Shown here: in pieces, positions 1 to 5,203 of the stretch
Position numbering within the stretch: position 1 is the stretch's first letter
How the letters are laid out: each line of letters opens with the position of its first letter
From: Thiobacillus sp.
GTDB lineage: Bacteria; Pseudomonadota; Gammaproteobacteria; Burkholderiales; Thiobacillaceae
Length of the DNA: 5,203 nucleotides
Assembly (NCBI GenBank): GCA_011391285.1
Contig: JAABQU010000074.1
Span: 1-5,203 of the forward strand
Reading direction: 5' to 3'
The notes under the pieces: generated by a model
The model's input: only the letters and a program-made list of their open reading frames with translations
The model's database searches: none
What the model was told of the DNA's origin: nothing
Translations under genes and position numbers: made by a program

Positions 1-536
1 GAGCCGAACACCAGCACCTGCGCCACGCCGGAAACGCTCGACAGTTTTTGCGCGACGCGCGAATCGGCAATGGCGTCGAGTGCGGTCAGCGGCAGGCGTT
101 CGGCCGACAGCGCCAGGTAAAGAATCGGCGAATCCGCCGGGTTGATCTTCCTTAATTGAGGCGGATCCATCCCGGCAGGCAGCGTGCGTGCAGCCTGCGC
201 GATCGCCGTCTGCACGTCCTGCGCGGCGGCGTCGATGTCTCGGGCAAGCTCGAATTGCAGGGTGATGCTGGTCGAGCCCTGGCTCGACTGCGAACTCATG
301 GATTCGATTCCTGCCACCGTCGCCAGCTGCCGTTCCAGCGGCGTTGCCACAGTGTTGGCCATGGTCTCCGGGTTGGCGCCGGGCTGCGAGGCGGTGATCC
401 GCAAGGTGGGGAAGTCCACCTGCGGCAGGTCGTTCACCGGCAGCTGGTGGTAGGCGAGCGCGCCGAACAGCGCCATCGCCAGCACCAGCATCAGGGTGGC
501 GACCGGGCGTTCGATGAACAGGCGCGAGAGATTCAT
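1..536 (-). CDS. RND efflux permease, MdtB/MdtC-like (N-terminal part only)
   Basis: This is the inner-membrane pump subunit of a tripartite efflux system, which uses the proton gradient to drive substrate from the periplasm or membrane through the partner channel. The gene runs off the left edge, leaving 178 complete codons of a protein that in this family is about 1,030 residues. The start is ATG at 536, giving MNLSRLFIERPVAT, the usual RND opening. The first membrane helix spans about residues 11-29. It is followed by LPVNDLPQVDFP (32-43), PGANPETMANTVATPLE (52-68) and the SSQSSQGST stretch (81-89), all typical of the HAE1 porter domain and close to E. coli MdtB/MdtC as I remember them. 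An in-frame stop at 552-554 rules out a longer start. No good ribosome binding site precedes the ATG, so coupling to the adaptor gene upstream is plausible. Family assignment is firm; substrate and exact subfamily are not known. Confidence 0.93.
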   Translation of the reverse strand, partial: MNLSRLFIERPVATLMLVLAMALFGALAYHQLPVNDLPQVDFPTLRITASQPGANPETMANTVATPLERQLATVAGIESMSSQSSQGSTSITLQFELARDIDAAAQDVQTAIAQAARTLPAGMDPPQLRKINPADSPILYLALSAERLPLTALDAIADSRVAQKLSSVSGVAQVLVFG

Positions 537-551
537 GGGCGGAAAGGCGGT

Positions 552-590
552 TTATCCGCGAAGGCGGCTAACAGGGTCTGAAAATCTCAT
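552..590 (-). other. 12-codon mini-ORF between adaptor and permease genes
   Basis: An ATG at 590-588 overlaps the adaptor stop codon in an ATGA arrangement and opens a 12-codon frame (MRFSDPVSRLRG) that ends in TAA at 554-552. It is in frame with the permease start 18 codons downstream. Two short GC hairpins sit in the same gap: gcgg 547-550 with ccgc 556-559, and ccgc 556-559 with gcgg 564-567. They share an arm, so only one can form at a time. This may be a coupling leader that carries ribosomes from the adaptor gene to the permease, or it may be chance. No function is claimed for the peptide. Confidence 0.2.
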
Positions 591-1702
591 GGCCGCGTTT
601 CGGGCTTGACCTTGCTGCCCGCCTTCAGCCGCTGCGGGATCTCGACCAGCACCGGCTCGCCCGCGCGCAGTTCGCCTTCGACCACGTATTCGCCATCCAG
701 GCTGCGGGTCGGTTTCACCGGCTGCACCACCGCGCGGCCGTCGCGCACGACATAGACATAGGGGCCCTCCTGGGCATGCTGCAGCGCCGCTTCCGGCACC
801 ACCCTGGCACCCGGCTCGATGCCCAGCAACAGGCGCACCCGCACGCCCTGCCCCGACAGCAGCGCAGGCGGCGAGGCGGCCAGCCGCACCTTGAGCTGAA
901 CCGTGCCGGTGGCGGCATCGATCTGCGAATCGACGAACACCAGTTCGCCCTGCGCCCGCAGCGAACGATCGGCTTCATGAAAAACTTCGGCCGTAACCTT
1001 GCCCTGCGCCCGTGCGGCCACGAGCTCGGCAAGTTCCTGCTGCGCCACGCTGGCGCGCACGTCGAGCGCCCCAGGGGCAAGGATCGTGGTGAGCGGCGCG
1101 CCGCCAGCCTGCACCAGGCTGCCCGGCTGCACCGCGATGCGACCAACGCGGCCGGCGATCGGTGCGCGGATCTGCGCGTACTGGACGTCGAGCCGGGCCG
1201 CGTCGAGTTCGGCGCGGGCGCTGCCGGCACGCGCCCGCGCGGCTTCCAGCGCCAGCAGCGCGTCATCGTATTCCTGGCGGCTGATGTAGCCCGACTGCAT
1301 CAGCGGGTTCAGCCGCTCCAGCTTCTTTTCCGCCTCGGCGGTCTCGGCACGGGCGCCGCTGAGTGTCGCCTGGCTCTGGGCGATGCGTGCCTGCGCCGGC
1401 CGTGCATCGAGGCTGAACAGCACCTGCCCGGCACGCACCGAGTCACCCTCCTCCACCTGTTGGCGCAGCAGCGTGCCGCCCACCTGGGCAACGATGATGA
1501 CCTGCTGTGCCGCCTCCAGCGTGCCGGGCAGGTCGATCACCCGCGGAAAGTCGCGCACCGCCACCGGCACAGTCTTGACGCTGAGCGTGCGGTCTCCGCC
1601 GCCGCGTGTCTTGTCGCCATCCGTTTCCTGGTACTGGATGCGATACGTCACGCCGGCGATCAGGGCCAGCACGACCAGGGCGATCAGGAAGCGAAGTTTC
1701 AT
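587..1702 (-). CDS. RND efflux periplasmic adaptor (membrane fusion protein)
   Basis: This 371-residue HlyD/AcrA-family protein links the inner-membrane pump to the outer-membrane channel. An N-terminal hydrophobic segment (about 4-20) lacks a lipobox cysteine, so it is probably an uncleaved anchor or a plain signal peptide rather than a lipoprotein signal. The usual order of parts is visible: first lipoyl half (about 60-98, ending GDSVRAGQVLFSLD), alanine- and arginine-rich alpha-hairpin (about 100-172), second lipoyl half (YAQIRAPIAGRVGRIAVQPG, 175-194), beta-barrel (about 212-295) and C-terminal membrane-proximal domain (about 296-365). The hairpin tip carries R130-x3-L134-x6-S141, the RLS pattern known in adaptors that dock on TolC-type channels. 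The ATG overlaps the stop of the channel gene by four bases (ATGA), which implies translational coupling. The permease follows 50 bases after the stop. The family call is firm; transported substrates are unknown. Confidence 0.95.
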   Translation of the reverse strand: MKLRFLIALVVLALIAGVTYRIQYQETDGDKTRGGGDRTLSVKTVPVAVRDFPRVIDLPGTLEAAQQVIIVAQVGGTLLRQQVEEGDSVRAGQVLFSLDARPAQARIAQSQATLSGARAETAEAEKKLERLNPLMQSGYISRQEYDDALLALEAARARAGSARAELDAARLDVQYAQIRAPIAGRVGRIAVQPGSLVQAGGAPLTTILAPGALDVRASVAQQELAELVAARAQGKVTAEVFHEADRSLRAQGELVFVDSQIDAATGTVQLKVRLAASPPALLSGQGVRVRLLLGIEPGARVVPEAALQHAQEGPYVYVVRDGRAVVQPVKPTRSLDGEYVVEGELRAGEPVLVEIPQRLKAGSKVKPETRP

Positions 1703-3093
1703 GGTTGGCTCGGGAGAAAGGCGGCGGGCAGGCGGCCCAGCGCGTGGTTCAAACGGGAAAATGCCGCCAGCCAGTCGGAATCGGCCTGCGCGGCAGTTTG
1801 CTGCGCACGCGCCAGAGCGGCCTGCGCAGTCAACAACTCGAGCAGGCTGCCCATGCCCGCGGTGTAGCGCGCCTCGGCGGCGCGCGCCGATTCACTGGCG
1901 CTGTCGAACTGCACCACCACGCCATCGCGTTGCGCCTGGGCATGCAGCACATCGTGATACGCATCGGTCACCGATCGCGTCACCTGGCTGCGCTGCATCT
2001 CCACCTCGGCCTGCAGGCGCTCGGCATCCCGCTCGGCAGCCCGCGCCTCGGCCGCCAGCCGGCCACCGTCGAACAGTGGCATCGCCAGGAACGTGCCGAC
2101 GCTGTAGCTGGTAGACGGCACCCGGTCATCCTCGATAAAAAAGCTGCGGCCGGTGTTGGCAGCCAGCGACAGGCTGGGCCAGCGCGCCGCGCGCGCGCGC
2201 TCGGCTTCGGCGCGCGCGCTCGCAGCGGCTGCCTGCAGGGCAAGCAGGTCGGGGCGCTGGCGCTGCGCCTCGGCCAGCAGTTCCGCCAGCAGATTCGCGG
2301 TCTCCAGCGCATCGGGCAGCGTGGTTGTCCAGTCGAGCAGCAGCGGGCGCGTCTGTTCGATGCCGGCAGCCTGCCTGAGCGCGGCTTCAGCCTTGGCCTG
2401 GTCGCGCTCGGCAGACTGGCGCGCGAGCTGTGTCTCGGCCAGCGCCGCACGCGCGCGCAACTGGTCGGCGCGCGAAACCAGACCGCCCTGCAGCCTGGCT
2501 TCGGCCGCGTCGAGGCTGGCGCGCAAGGCCTTTTCGAGTTGCATCAAGGCCTCGACCTGCGCCCGCACGTCCAGCAGCGCATAGAAGGCCGCCTCGACTT
2601 CGGCGACCACGCCCAGCAGCACACGGTTGTTGTTGAACAGGCTGACGACAAGCTGATAACGCTGCGCATCGATGCTGGCGGCGCGTGCGCCGAAGTCATA
2701 GAGCACATAGGCAAGACTGAGGCTGGGGCCATAGCGGTGCAGCGTGGGTGCAGGGGTGCCGGAACTCGACAGCGAGCGGCTCTGGACGAAGCTGAGCTGC
2801 CCGGTCAGCGTCGGAAAGTTGGCGGCCGACGCTGCGTCCAGCCGGGCCGCCTCGGCCTGGATGCCGAGCCAGGCGGCGCGCGATTCAGGGCGCTCGCGCA
2901 GGGCGTGCTCGGTCAGCGCGGCCAGACTGTCGAAACGCGCGGGGTCGGTTCGCGCAACGGGTGTGTCAACCCGCACTGTCAGGGTGGCGGGCTGCGGCCA
3001 GAGGGCCCCCGGTCGCCCGGGCAGGTCGAGCGTGTCCGCCCGGACAAAGCCTGAGCACGTAGCAAGAAAGAGAAAAAACAGATTGGGCTTCAC
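1699..3093 (-). CDS. TolC/OprM-family outer-membrane efflux channel
   Basis: This 464-residue protein is the outer-membrane exit duct of the tripartite pump encoded with it. The start is GTG at 3093-3091: an in-frame TAG lies at 3108-3106, and no ATG, GTG or TTG comes between. The first 19 residues form a signal peptide (hydrophobic FFLFLAT, cleavage probably VRA19|D20). Cys13 in FLATC makes a poor lipobox with Thr at -1, so lipidation as in OprM is doubtful. The two structural repeats of the family are visible: PSLSLAYVLYDFGAR (123-137) and, near the end of the second strand pair, LAMPLFDGGRLAAEARAA (336-353). These are separated by long alanine-rich helices with RPDLLALQAAAASARAEAE (280-298). 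YTAGMGSLLELLTAQ (410-424) is the usual late helix. It is the first gene of the operon, ahead of adaptor and permease. No clear Shine-Dalgarno sequence is seen. Confidence 0.94.
   Translation of the reverse strand: MKPNLFFLFLATCSGFVRADTLDLPGRPGALWPQPATLTVRVDTPVARTDPARFDSLAALTEHALRERPESRAAWLGIQAEAARLDAASAANFPTLTGQLSFVQSRSLSSSGTPAPTLHRYGPSLSLAYVLYDFGARAASIDAQRYQLVVSLFNNNRVLLGVVAEVEAAFYALLDVRAQVEALMQLEKALRASLDAAEARLQGGLVSRADQLRARAALAETQLARQSAERDQAKAEAALRQAAGIEQTRPLLLDWTTTLPDALETANLLAELLAEAQRQRPDLLALQAAAASARAEAERARAARWPSLSLAANTGRSFFIEDDRVPSTSYSVGTFLAMPLFDGGRLAAEARAAERDAERLQAEVEMQRSQVTRSVTDAYHDVLHAQAQRDGVVVQFDSASESARAAEARYTAGMGSLLELLTAQAALARAQQTAAQADSDWLAAFSRLNHALGRLPAAFLPSQP
2191..2219. repeat. 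GC inverted repeat with alternating CG tracts inside the channel gene
   Basis: Two ten-base gcgcgcgcgc tracts (2191-2200 and 2210-2219) flank a nine-base spacer, tcggcttcg. Each tract is self-complementary, so they can pair with each other as a 10-bp stem; both also have the alternating purine-pyrimidine pattern that favours Z-DNA. They encode the Ala-Arg-Glu-rich helix at about residues 292-302 of the channel protein. Codon preference for GCG and CGC is enough to explain them. Confidence 0.45.
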
Positions 3094-3102
3094 GGTGATT
3101 GG

Positions 3103-3108
3103 ATTCTA
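3103..3108 (-). promoter_or_regulatory. Possible -10 box for the efflux operon
   Basis: Read on the minus strand the hexamer is TAGAAT, five of six matches to the sigma-70 -10 consensus. It lies about ten bases ahead of the GTG start of the channel gene. No convincing -35 box sits 16-18 bases upstream; that position (about 3126-3131) falls in the left arm of the palindrome at 3128-3155. If used, the 5' leader would be only a few bases long. Confidence 0.25.
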
Positions 3109-3127
3109 AACGAGTCTTAACCCGACT

Positions 3128-3155
3128 CCGGGCTGGGTACGCGTATTCCACCCGG
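3128..3155. promoter_or_regulatory. 28-base interrupted palindrome, candidate operator
   Basis: A dyad centred at 3141.5 has CCGGG (3128-3132) mirrored by CCCGG (3151-3155) and a perfect eight-base core TACGCGTA (3138-3145), with G3135/C3148 also matching. Ten of 14 positions pair on exactly the same axis. It lies between the divergent start codons, just upstream of the -10-like box for modA and over the -35 position of the putative efflux promoter. That is where a dimeric repressor or activator could affect both operons. It does not look like the AT-rich E. coli ModE site. The regulator is unknown. Confidence 0.4.
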
Positions 3156-3162
3156 CTATCAT
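3134..3162 (+). promoter_or_regulatory. Possible promoter for modABC with very short or no leader
   Basis: TATCAT at 3157-3162 is a five-of-six match to the -10 consensus, and its end is six bases before the ATG at 3169. Transcription would then begin at or next to the start codon. The -35 position at 17-base spacing holds TGGGTA (3134-3139), only three of six matches, so the promoter would be weak or would need an activator. No Shine-Dalgarno sequence precedes the ATG, which agrees with a leaderless message. It overlaps the palindrome at 3128-3155. Confidence 0.35.
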
Positions 3163-3168
3163 TGCGCC

Positions 3169-3288
3169 ATGAAATCCCGTCCCGTTTTTCGCCTGTTCCT
3201 CGACGCCGACATCGCGCCCGGCCCCGTCATGGTGCAGTTGCTCGAAGCGATCCGCGAAGCCGGCTCCATCGCTGGCACCGGCCGCAAC
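3169..3288 (+). pseudogene. Remnant of a ModE-type winged-helix N-terminus fused to modA
   Basis: Codons 1-40 of the modA reading frame match the start of the ModE molybdate-responsive regulator, not ModA. The stretch FRLFLDADIAPGPVMVQLL (7-25) followed by EAIREAGSIAGTGRN (26-40) corresponds, from memory of the family, to the ModE pattern with GP-x-x-[IV]-x-LLEAIRE-x-GSI-x-x-x-GR. That covers helix 1 and the first part of helix 2. The recognition helix normally read as a GMSYRRAW-like segment, the wing, and both molbindin domains are absent, and no other frame downstream continues them. The remnant therefore should not bind DNA. It runs in frame into the ModA signal peptide with no stop. The likely cause is a deletion joining modE to the neighbouring modA; the exact junction is probably near 3270-3291. 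The similarity is recalled, not computed. Confidence 0.65.
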
Positions 3289-4050
3289 ACGCTCAAACGA
3301 CTGGCCCGCACCCTGTCCACGTTCGCCCTCGCCGCCCTCGCCTGCACCGCGAATGCCGACAGGATCGCCGTCGCCGCCGCATCCGATCTGAAATTCGCGC
3401 TCACCGACATCCGCAATGCCTTCATCCAGAAGAACACCGGGGAAACGGTCGATCTGATCTTCGGCTCGTCCGGCAACTTCGCCACCCAGATCAGGAACGG
3501 CGCGCCCTACGACGTGTTCTTTTCCGCCGACATCGCCTTCCCGAAACAGCTCGAAGCCGAAGGATTCGCCGCCTCGAGGGTCGTGCCCTACGCGGTGGGC
3601 CGCATCGTCGTCTGGCAGGCCAGGCCGGGCAAGGCGCCGACGCTCGCCGACCTGGCGTCCCCGGCGTTCAGGCGCGTGGCCATCGCCAACCCCAACCATG
3701 CGCCCTACGGCATGCGCGCAGTGGAAGCACTGAAAAGCGCCAAGGTCTGGGACAAGGTGGAGCCCAAGCTGGCGCTCGGCGAAAACATTGCACAGACCGC
3801 CCAGTTCGTGGAAAGCGGCGCGGCGGACGCCGGCATCGTGGCGCTGTCGCTGGTGACCAGCCCCGCGCTTGCCGGCAAGGGGGCGTACACCCTGATCGAC
3901 GCCACCCTGCATGCGCCTTTGCAGCAGGCCCTCATCGTCACCCGGCACGGCAAGGACAACGCGCTTGCCCGCGCCTTCACCGAATTTTCGCGAAGCCCGG
4001 AAGCCGTCGCCATTCTCAGGCGCTACGGCTTCACGCTGCCCGCGCCCTGA
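3169..4050 (+). CDS. modA: Molybdate ABC transporter binding protein ModA with ModE-like N-terminal extension
   Basis: This is the periplasmic component that captures molybdate (and probably tungstate) and delivers it to ModBC. The frame is 293 residues, longer than the usual 230-260. Residues 1-40 resemble ModE, 41-63 form a Sec signal (LKRLARTL, hydrophobic FALAALA, cleavage ANA63|D64), and 64-293 are a complete ModA. Family motifs are AAASDLK (69-75), GSSGNFATQI (99-108), PYDVFFSADIAFPKQL (113-128), NPNHAPYGMRAVEAL (174-188) and GENIAQTAQFVESGAADAGIV (204-224). Ser72, Ser101 and Tyr180 sit where oxyanion-binding residues occur. Cys59 in ALAC is a poor lipobox. The start at 3169 is the only normal start after the upstream TAA at 3118-3120. 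Within the frame, ATG, GTG and TTG occur only at codons 21, 22 and 24, so none lies close to the signal. Whether the extension lets the protein be exported is uncertain. modB follows after four bases. Confidence 0.92.
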   Translation: MKSRPVFRLFLDADIAPGPVMVQLLEAIREAGSIAGTGRNTLKRLARTLSTFALAALACTANADRIAVAAASDLKFALTDIRNAFIQKNTGETVDLIFGSSGNFATQIRNGAPYDVFFSADIAFPKQLEAEGFAASRVVPYAVGRIVVWQARPGKAPTLADLASPAFRRVAIANPNHAPYGMRAVEALKSAKVWDKVEPKLALGENIAQTAQFVESGAADAGIVALSLVTSPALAGKGAYTLIDATLHAPLQQALIVTRHGKDNALARAFTEFSRSPEAVAILRRYGFTLPAP

Positions 4051-4054
4051 AACC

Positions 4055-4744
4055 ATGAACTGGCTCACCCCCGACGATCTCACCGCACTCGCGGTCACAT
4101 TCAAGCTTGCCACCGTGACGGTGGCGCTGCTGATCGTGCTCGGCACACCGCTGGCCTGGTGGCTGGCACGCACGCAGTGGCGCGGCAAACCCGTCATCGA
4201 AGCCCTGGTGGCGCTGCCGCTGGTGCTGCCGCCTACCGTGCTGGGCTTTTACATGCTGGTGCTTCTGGGGCCGAACGGTACGGTGGGCAAAACGCTCGAA
4301 AGTCTGGGCTATCCGCATCTGGCATTCAGCTTCACCGGACTGGTGATCGGCTCGCTGCTGTTTTCCCTGCCCTTCGCCATCCAGCCGCTGCAGAATGCGT
4401 TCGCCAGCATCGGCGATCGCGCACTGGAAGCCGCGTCGACCTTGCGTGCCAACGCCTGGGACCGCTTCGTCAGCGTGGCCCTGCCGCTGTCGCGGCGCGG
4501 CTATCTCACCGCGATCACGCTGTCATTCGCCCACACCCTGGGCGAATTCGGCGTGGTGCTGATGATCGGCGGCAACATTCCGGGCGCAACGCGGGTGGTG
4601 TCGATCGCCATCTACGACCATACGCAGGCGTTCGACTACGCCGCCGCGCACCGCCTGTCGGCGCTGCTGCTGGGCATTTCGTTTCTGATGCTGTTCGTCG
4701 TGTATGGCGTCAACCGGCGCATGGCGCAGGCGCGCCTCCTGTGA
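4055..4744 (+). CDS. modB: Molybdate ABC transporter permease ModB
   Basis: This is the inner-membrane channel subunit, acting as a homodimer with the ModC ATPase. At 229 residues it has normal length. Hydrophobic segments lie at about 12-36, 48-71, 91-113, 152-173 and 202-220, the usual five-to-six-helix layout. The LPLVLPPTVLGFYML block (54-68) and HTLGEFGVVLMIGGNIPG (160-177) are strongly characteristic of ModB. The coupling loop that contacts the ATPase is EAASTLRANAWDRFVSVALP (125-144). It fits EAA-x3-G-x9-I-x-LP except that Arg131 replaces the conserved Gly and Val the Ile; this may be normal for the subfamily. The ATG at 4055 gives the expected N-terminus four bases after the modA stop; the frame is open further upstream but that part overlaps modA. 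Translation is probably coupled to modA, since no clear ribosome binding site is seen. Confidence 0.96.
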   Translation: MNWLTPDDLTALAVTFKLATVTVALLIVLGTPLAWWLARTQWRGKPVIEALVALPLVLPPTVLGFYMLVLLGPNGTVGKTLESLGYPHLAFSFTGLVIGSLLFSLPFAIQPLQNAFASIGDRALEAASTLRANAWDRFVSVALPLSRRGYLTAITLSFAHTLGEFGVVLMIGGNIPGATRVVSIAIYDHTQAFDYAAAHRLSALLLGISFLMLFVVYGVNRRMAQARLL

Positions 4745-4754
4745 AGCCGGCGGC

Positions 4755-5203
4755 ATGATAGAAGCACGTTTTCAAAGTCGCCTCGGCGCCTTCACCCTCG
4801 ACGTCGACGTCAGCATGCCGTCGCGTGGCGTCACCGCGCTGTTCGGCGCCTCGGGATCGGGCAAGACCACCCTGCTGCGGCTGATCGCGGGCCTCGACCG
4901 CGCGCCCGGCAGCCTCAGCGTGGCGGGTGAGGTGTGGCAGGATGCCCGGCATTTTCTGCCCACTCACCGGCGTGCGCTCGGCTACGTGTTCCAGGAAGCC
5001 AGCCTGTTTCCGCACCTGTCGGTGCGGGGCAACCTTGAATACGGGTGGAAGCGCGTGCCCGCCACCGAACGGCGGATCGGCTTCGACGCCGTGGTCGACT
5101 GGCTGGGTCTGGTGCCGCTGCTCGGGCGTCGCTCGCACCAGCTTTCAGGAGGCCAGCGGCAGCGCGTGGCGATCGGCCGGGCGCTGCTGACCAGCCCGCG
5201 CCT
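4755..5203 (+). CDS. modC: Molybdate ABC transporter ATPase ModC (cut by right edge)
   Basis: This is the cytoplasmic ATPase that powers molybdate import through ModB. Only 149 complete codons are present of a protein usually about 350 residues. Visible motifs are Walker A GASGSGKTT (31-39), the Q-loop in YVFQEASLFPHLSV (77-90, Gln80) and the ABC signature LSGGQRQR (130-137), followed by VAIGRALLTSP. Walker B, the H-loop and the C-terminal molybdate-binding domain lie outside the window. The opening MIEARFQSRLGAFTLDVDVS and the RGVTALFGASGSGKTTLLR-type context are typical of ModC rather than of other ABC ATPases. The ATG lies ten bases after the modB stop, with no strong ribosome binding site, in keeping with an operon modABC. 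Confidence 0.96.
   Translation, partial: MIEARFQSRLGAFTLDVDVSMPSRGVTALFGASGSGKTTLLRLIAGLDRAPGSLSVAGEVWQDARHFLPTHRRALGYVFQEASLFPHLSVRGNLEYGWKRVPATERRIGFDAVVDWLGLVPLLGRRSHQLSGGQRQRVAIGRALLTSPR

Noticed and set aside
776..1867. Open frame of 363 codons on the plus strand opposite the adaptor gene
   Set aside because: Antisense shadow of a well-supported membrane fusion protein; the product is low in hydrophobic residues and has no recognisable motif.
1606..3054. Open frame of 482 codons on the plus strand opposite the channel gene
   Set aside because: Its translation is rich in Arg, Gly and Gln with no domain pattern. It lies antisense to a clear TolC-family gene and is explained by GC-rich codon use.
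3037..3093. Lipoprotein signal in the outer-membrane channel (Cys13 in FLATC)
   Set aside because: Thr at -1 is atypical, and a good signal peptidase I site (VRA|D) follows at residue 19.
3094..3168. Classical ModE-binding site
   Set aside because: No AT-rich inverted repeat of the E. coli ModE type is present; the only clear dyad here has a TACGCGTA core with GC arms.
3169..3500. Possible frameshifted continuation of ModE in another frame
   Set aside because: The other plus-strand frames downstream of 3290 show no recognition-helix or molbindin pattern, so missing sequence fits better than a frameshift.
3169..4050. One-component regulator with an HTH domain and a cytosolic ModA-like sensor
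   Set aside because: The HTH lacks its recognition helix and wing, and a clear Sec signal peptide stands between the two parts, so a functional regulator is unlikely.
3106..4197. Open frame of 363 codons on the minus strand across modA and the start of modB
   Set aside because: Shadow of modA; Gly-, Arg- and His-rich translation with no domain pattern, and it would cover the promoter region.

Overview
The window is GC-rich, densely coded bacterial DNA that fits a Gram-negative proteobacterium. It encodes a tripartite envelope efflux system with an outer-membrane channel, and the flavour of the proteins and the strong G/C third-position bias suggest a betaproteobacterium (for example a Thiobacillus or Rhodocyclales relative). 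That placement is inference, since no marker gene is present. Two operons diverge from a short intergenic region at about 3094-3168.

The left half, on the minus strand and read from 3093 down to 1, is a three-gene efflux operon in the order outer-membrane factor (TolC/OprM family), periplasmic adaptor (membrane fusion protein), RND inner-membrane permease (MdtB/MdtC-like HAE1 type, cut by the left edge). The first two genes overlap by an ATGA junction. The adaptor and permease are separated by 50 bases that hold a 12-codon mini-ORF and two small competing hairpins. Together the products would form a proton-driven pump spanning both membranes; the substrate cannot be read from the sequence.

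The right half, on the plus strand from 3169, is the molybdate uptake operon modA-modB-modC: periplasmic binding protein, membrane permease and ATPase, the last cut by the right edge after its signature motif. Gaps between genes are 4 and 10 bases, so a single transcript is likely.

The most unusual feature is the start of modA. Its first roughly 40 codons are not ModA. They resemble the beginning of the winged-helix DNA-binding domain of ModE, the molybdate-responsive regulator, and run in frame and without a stop straight into a Sec signal peptide and a complete ModA. The modA part has no usual start codon of its own. The simplest reading is a modE-modA deletion fusion that placed modABC behind the old modE promoter; a retained leader or a deliberate chimera is less likely. 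The shared intergenic region also holds a 28-base interrupted palindrome, a candidate operator for one or both operons, and a -10-like box so close to the modA start that the transcript may be leaderless.
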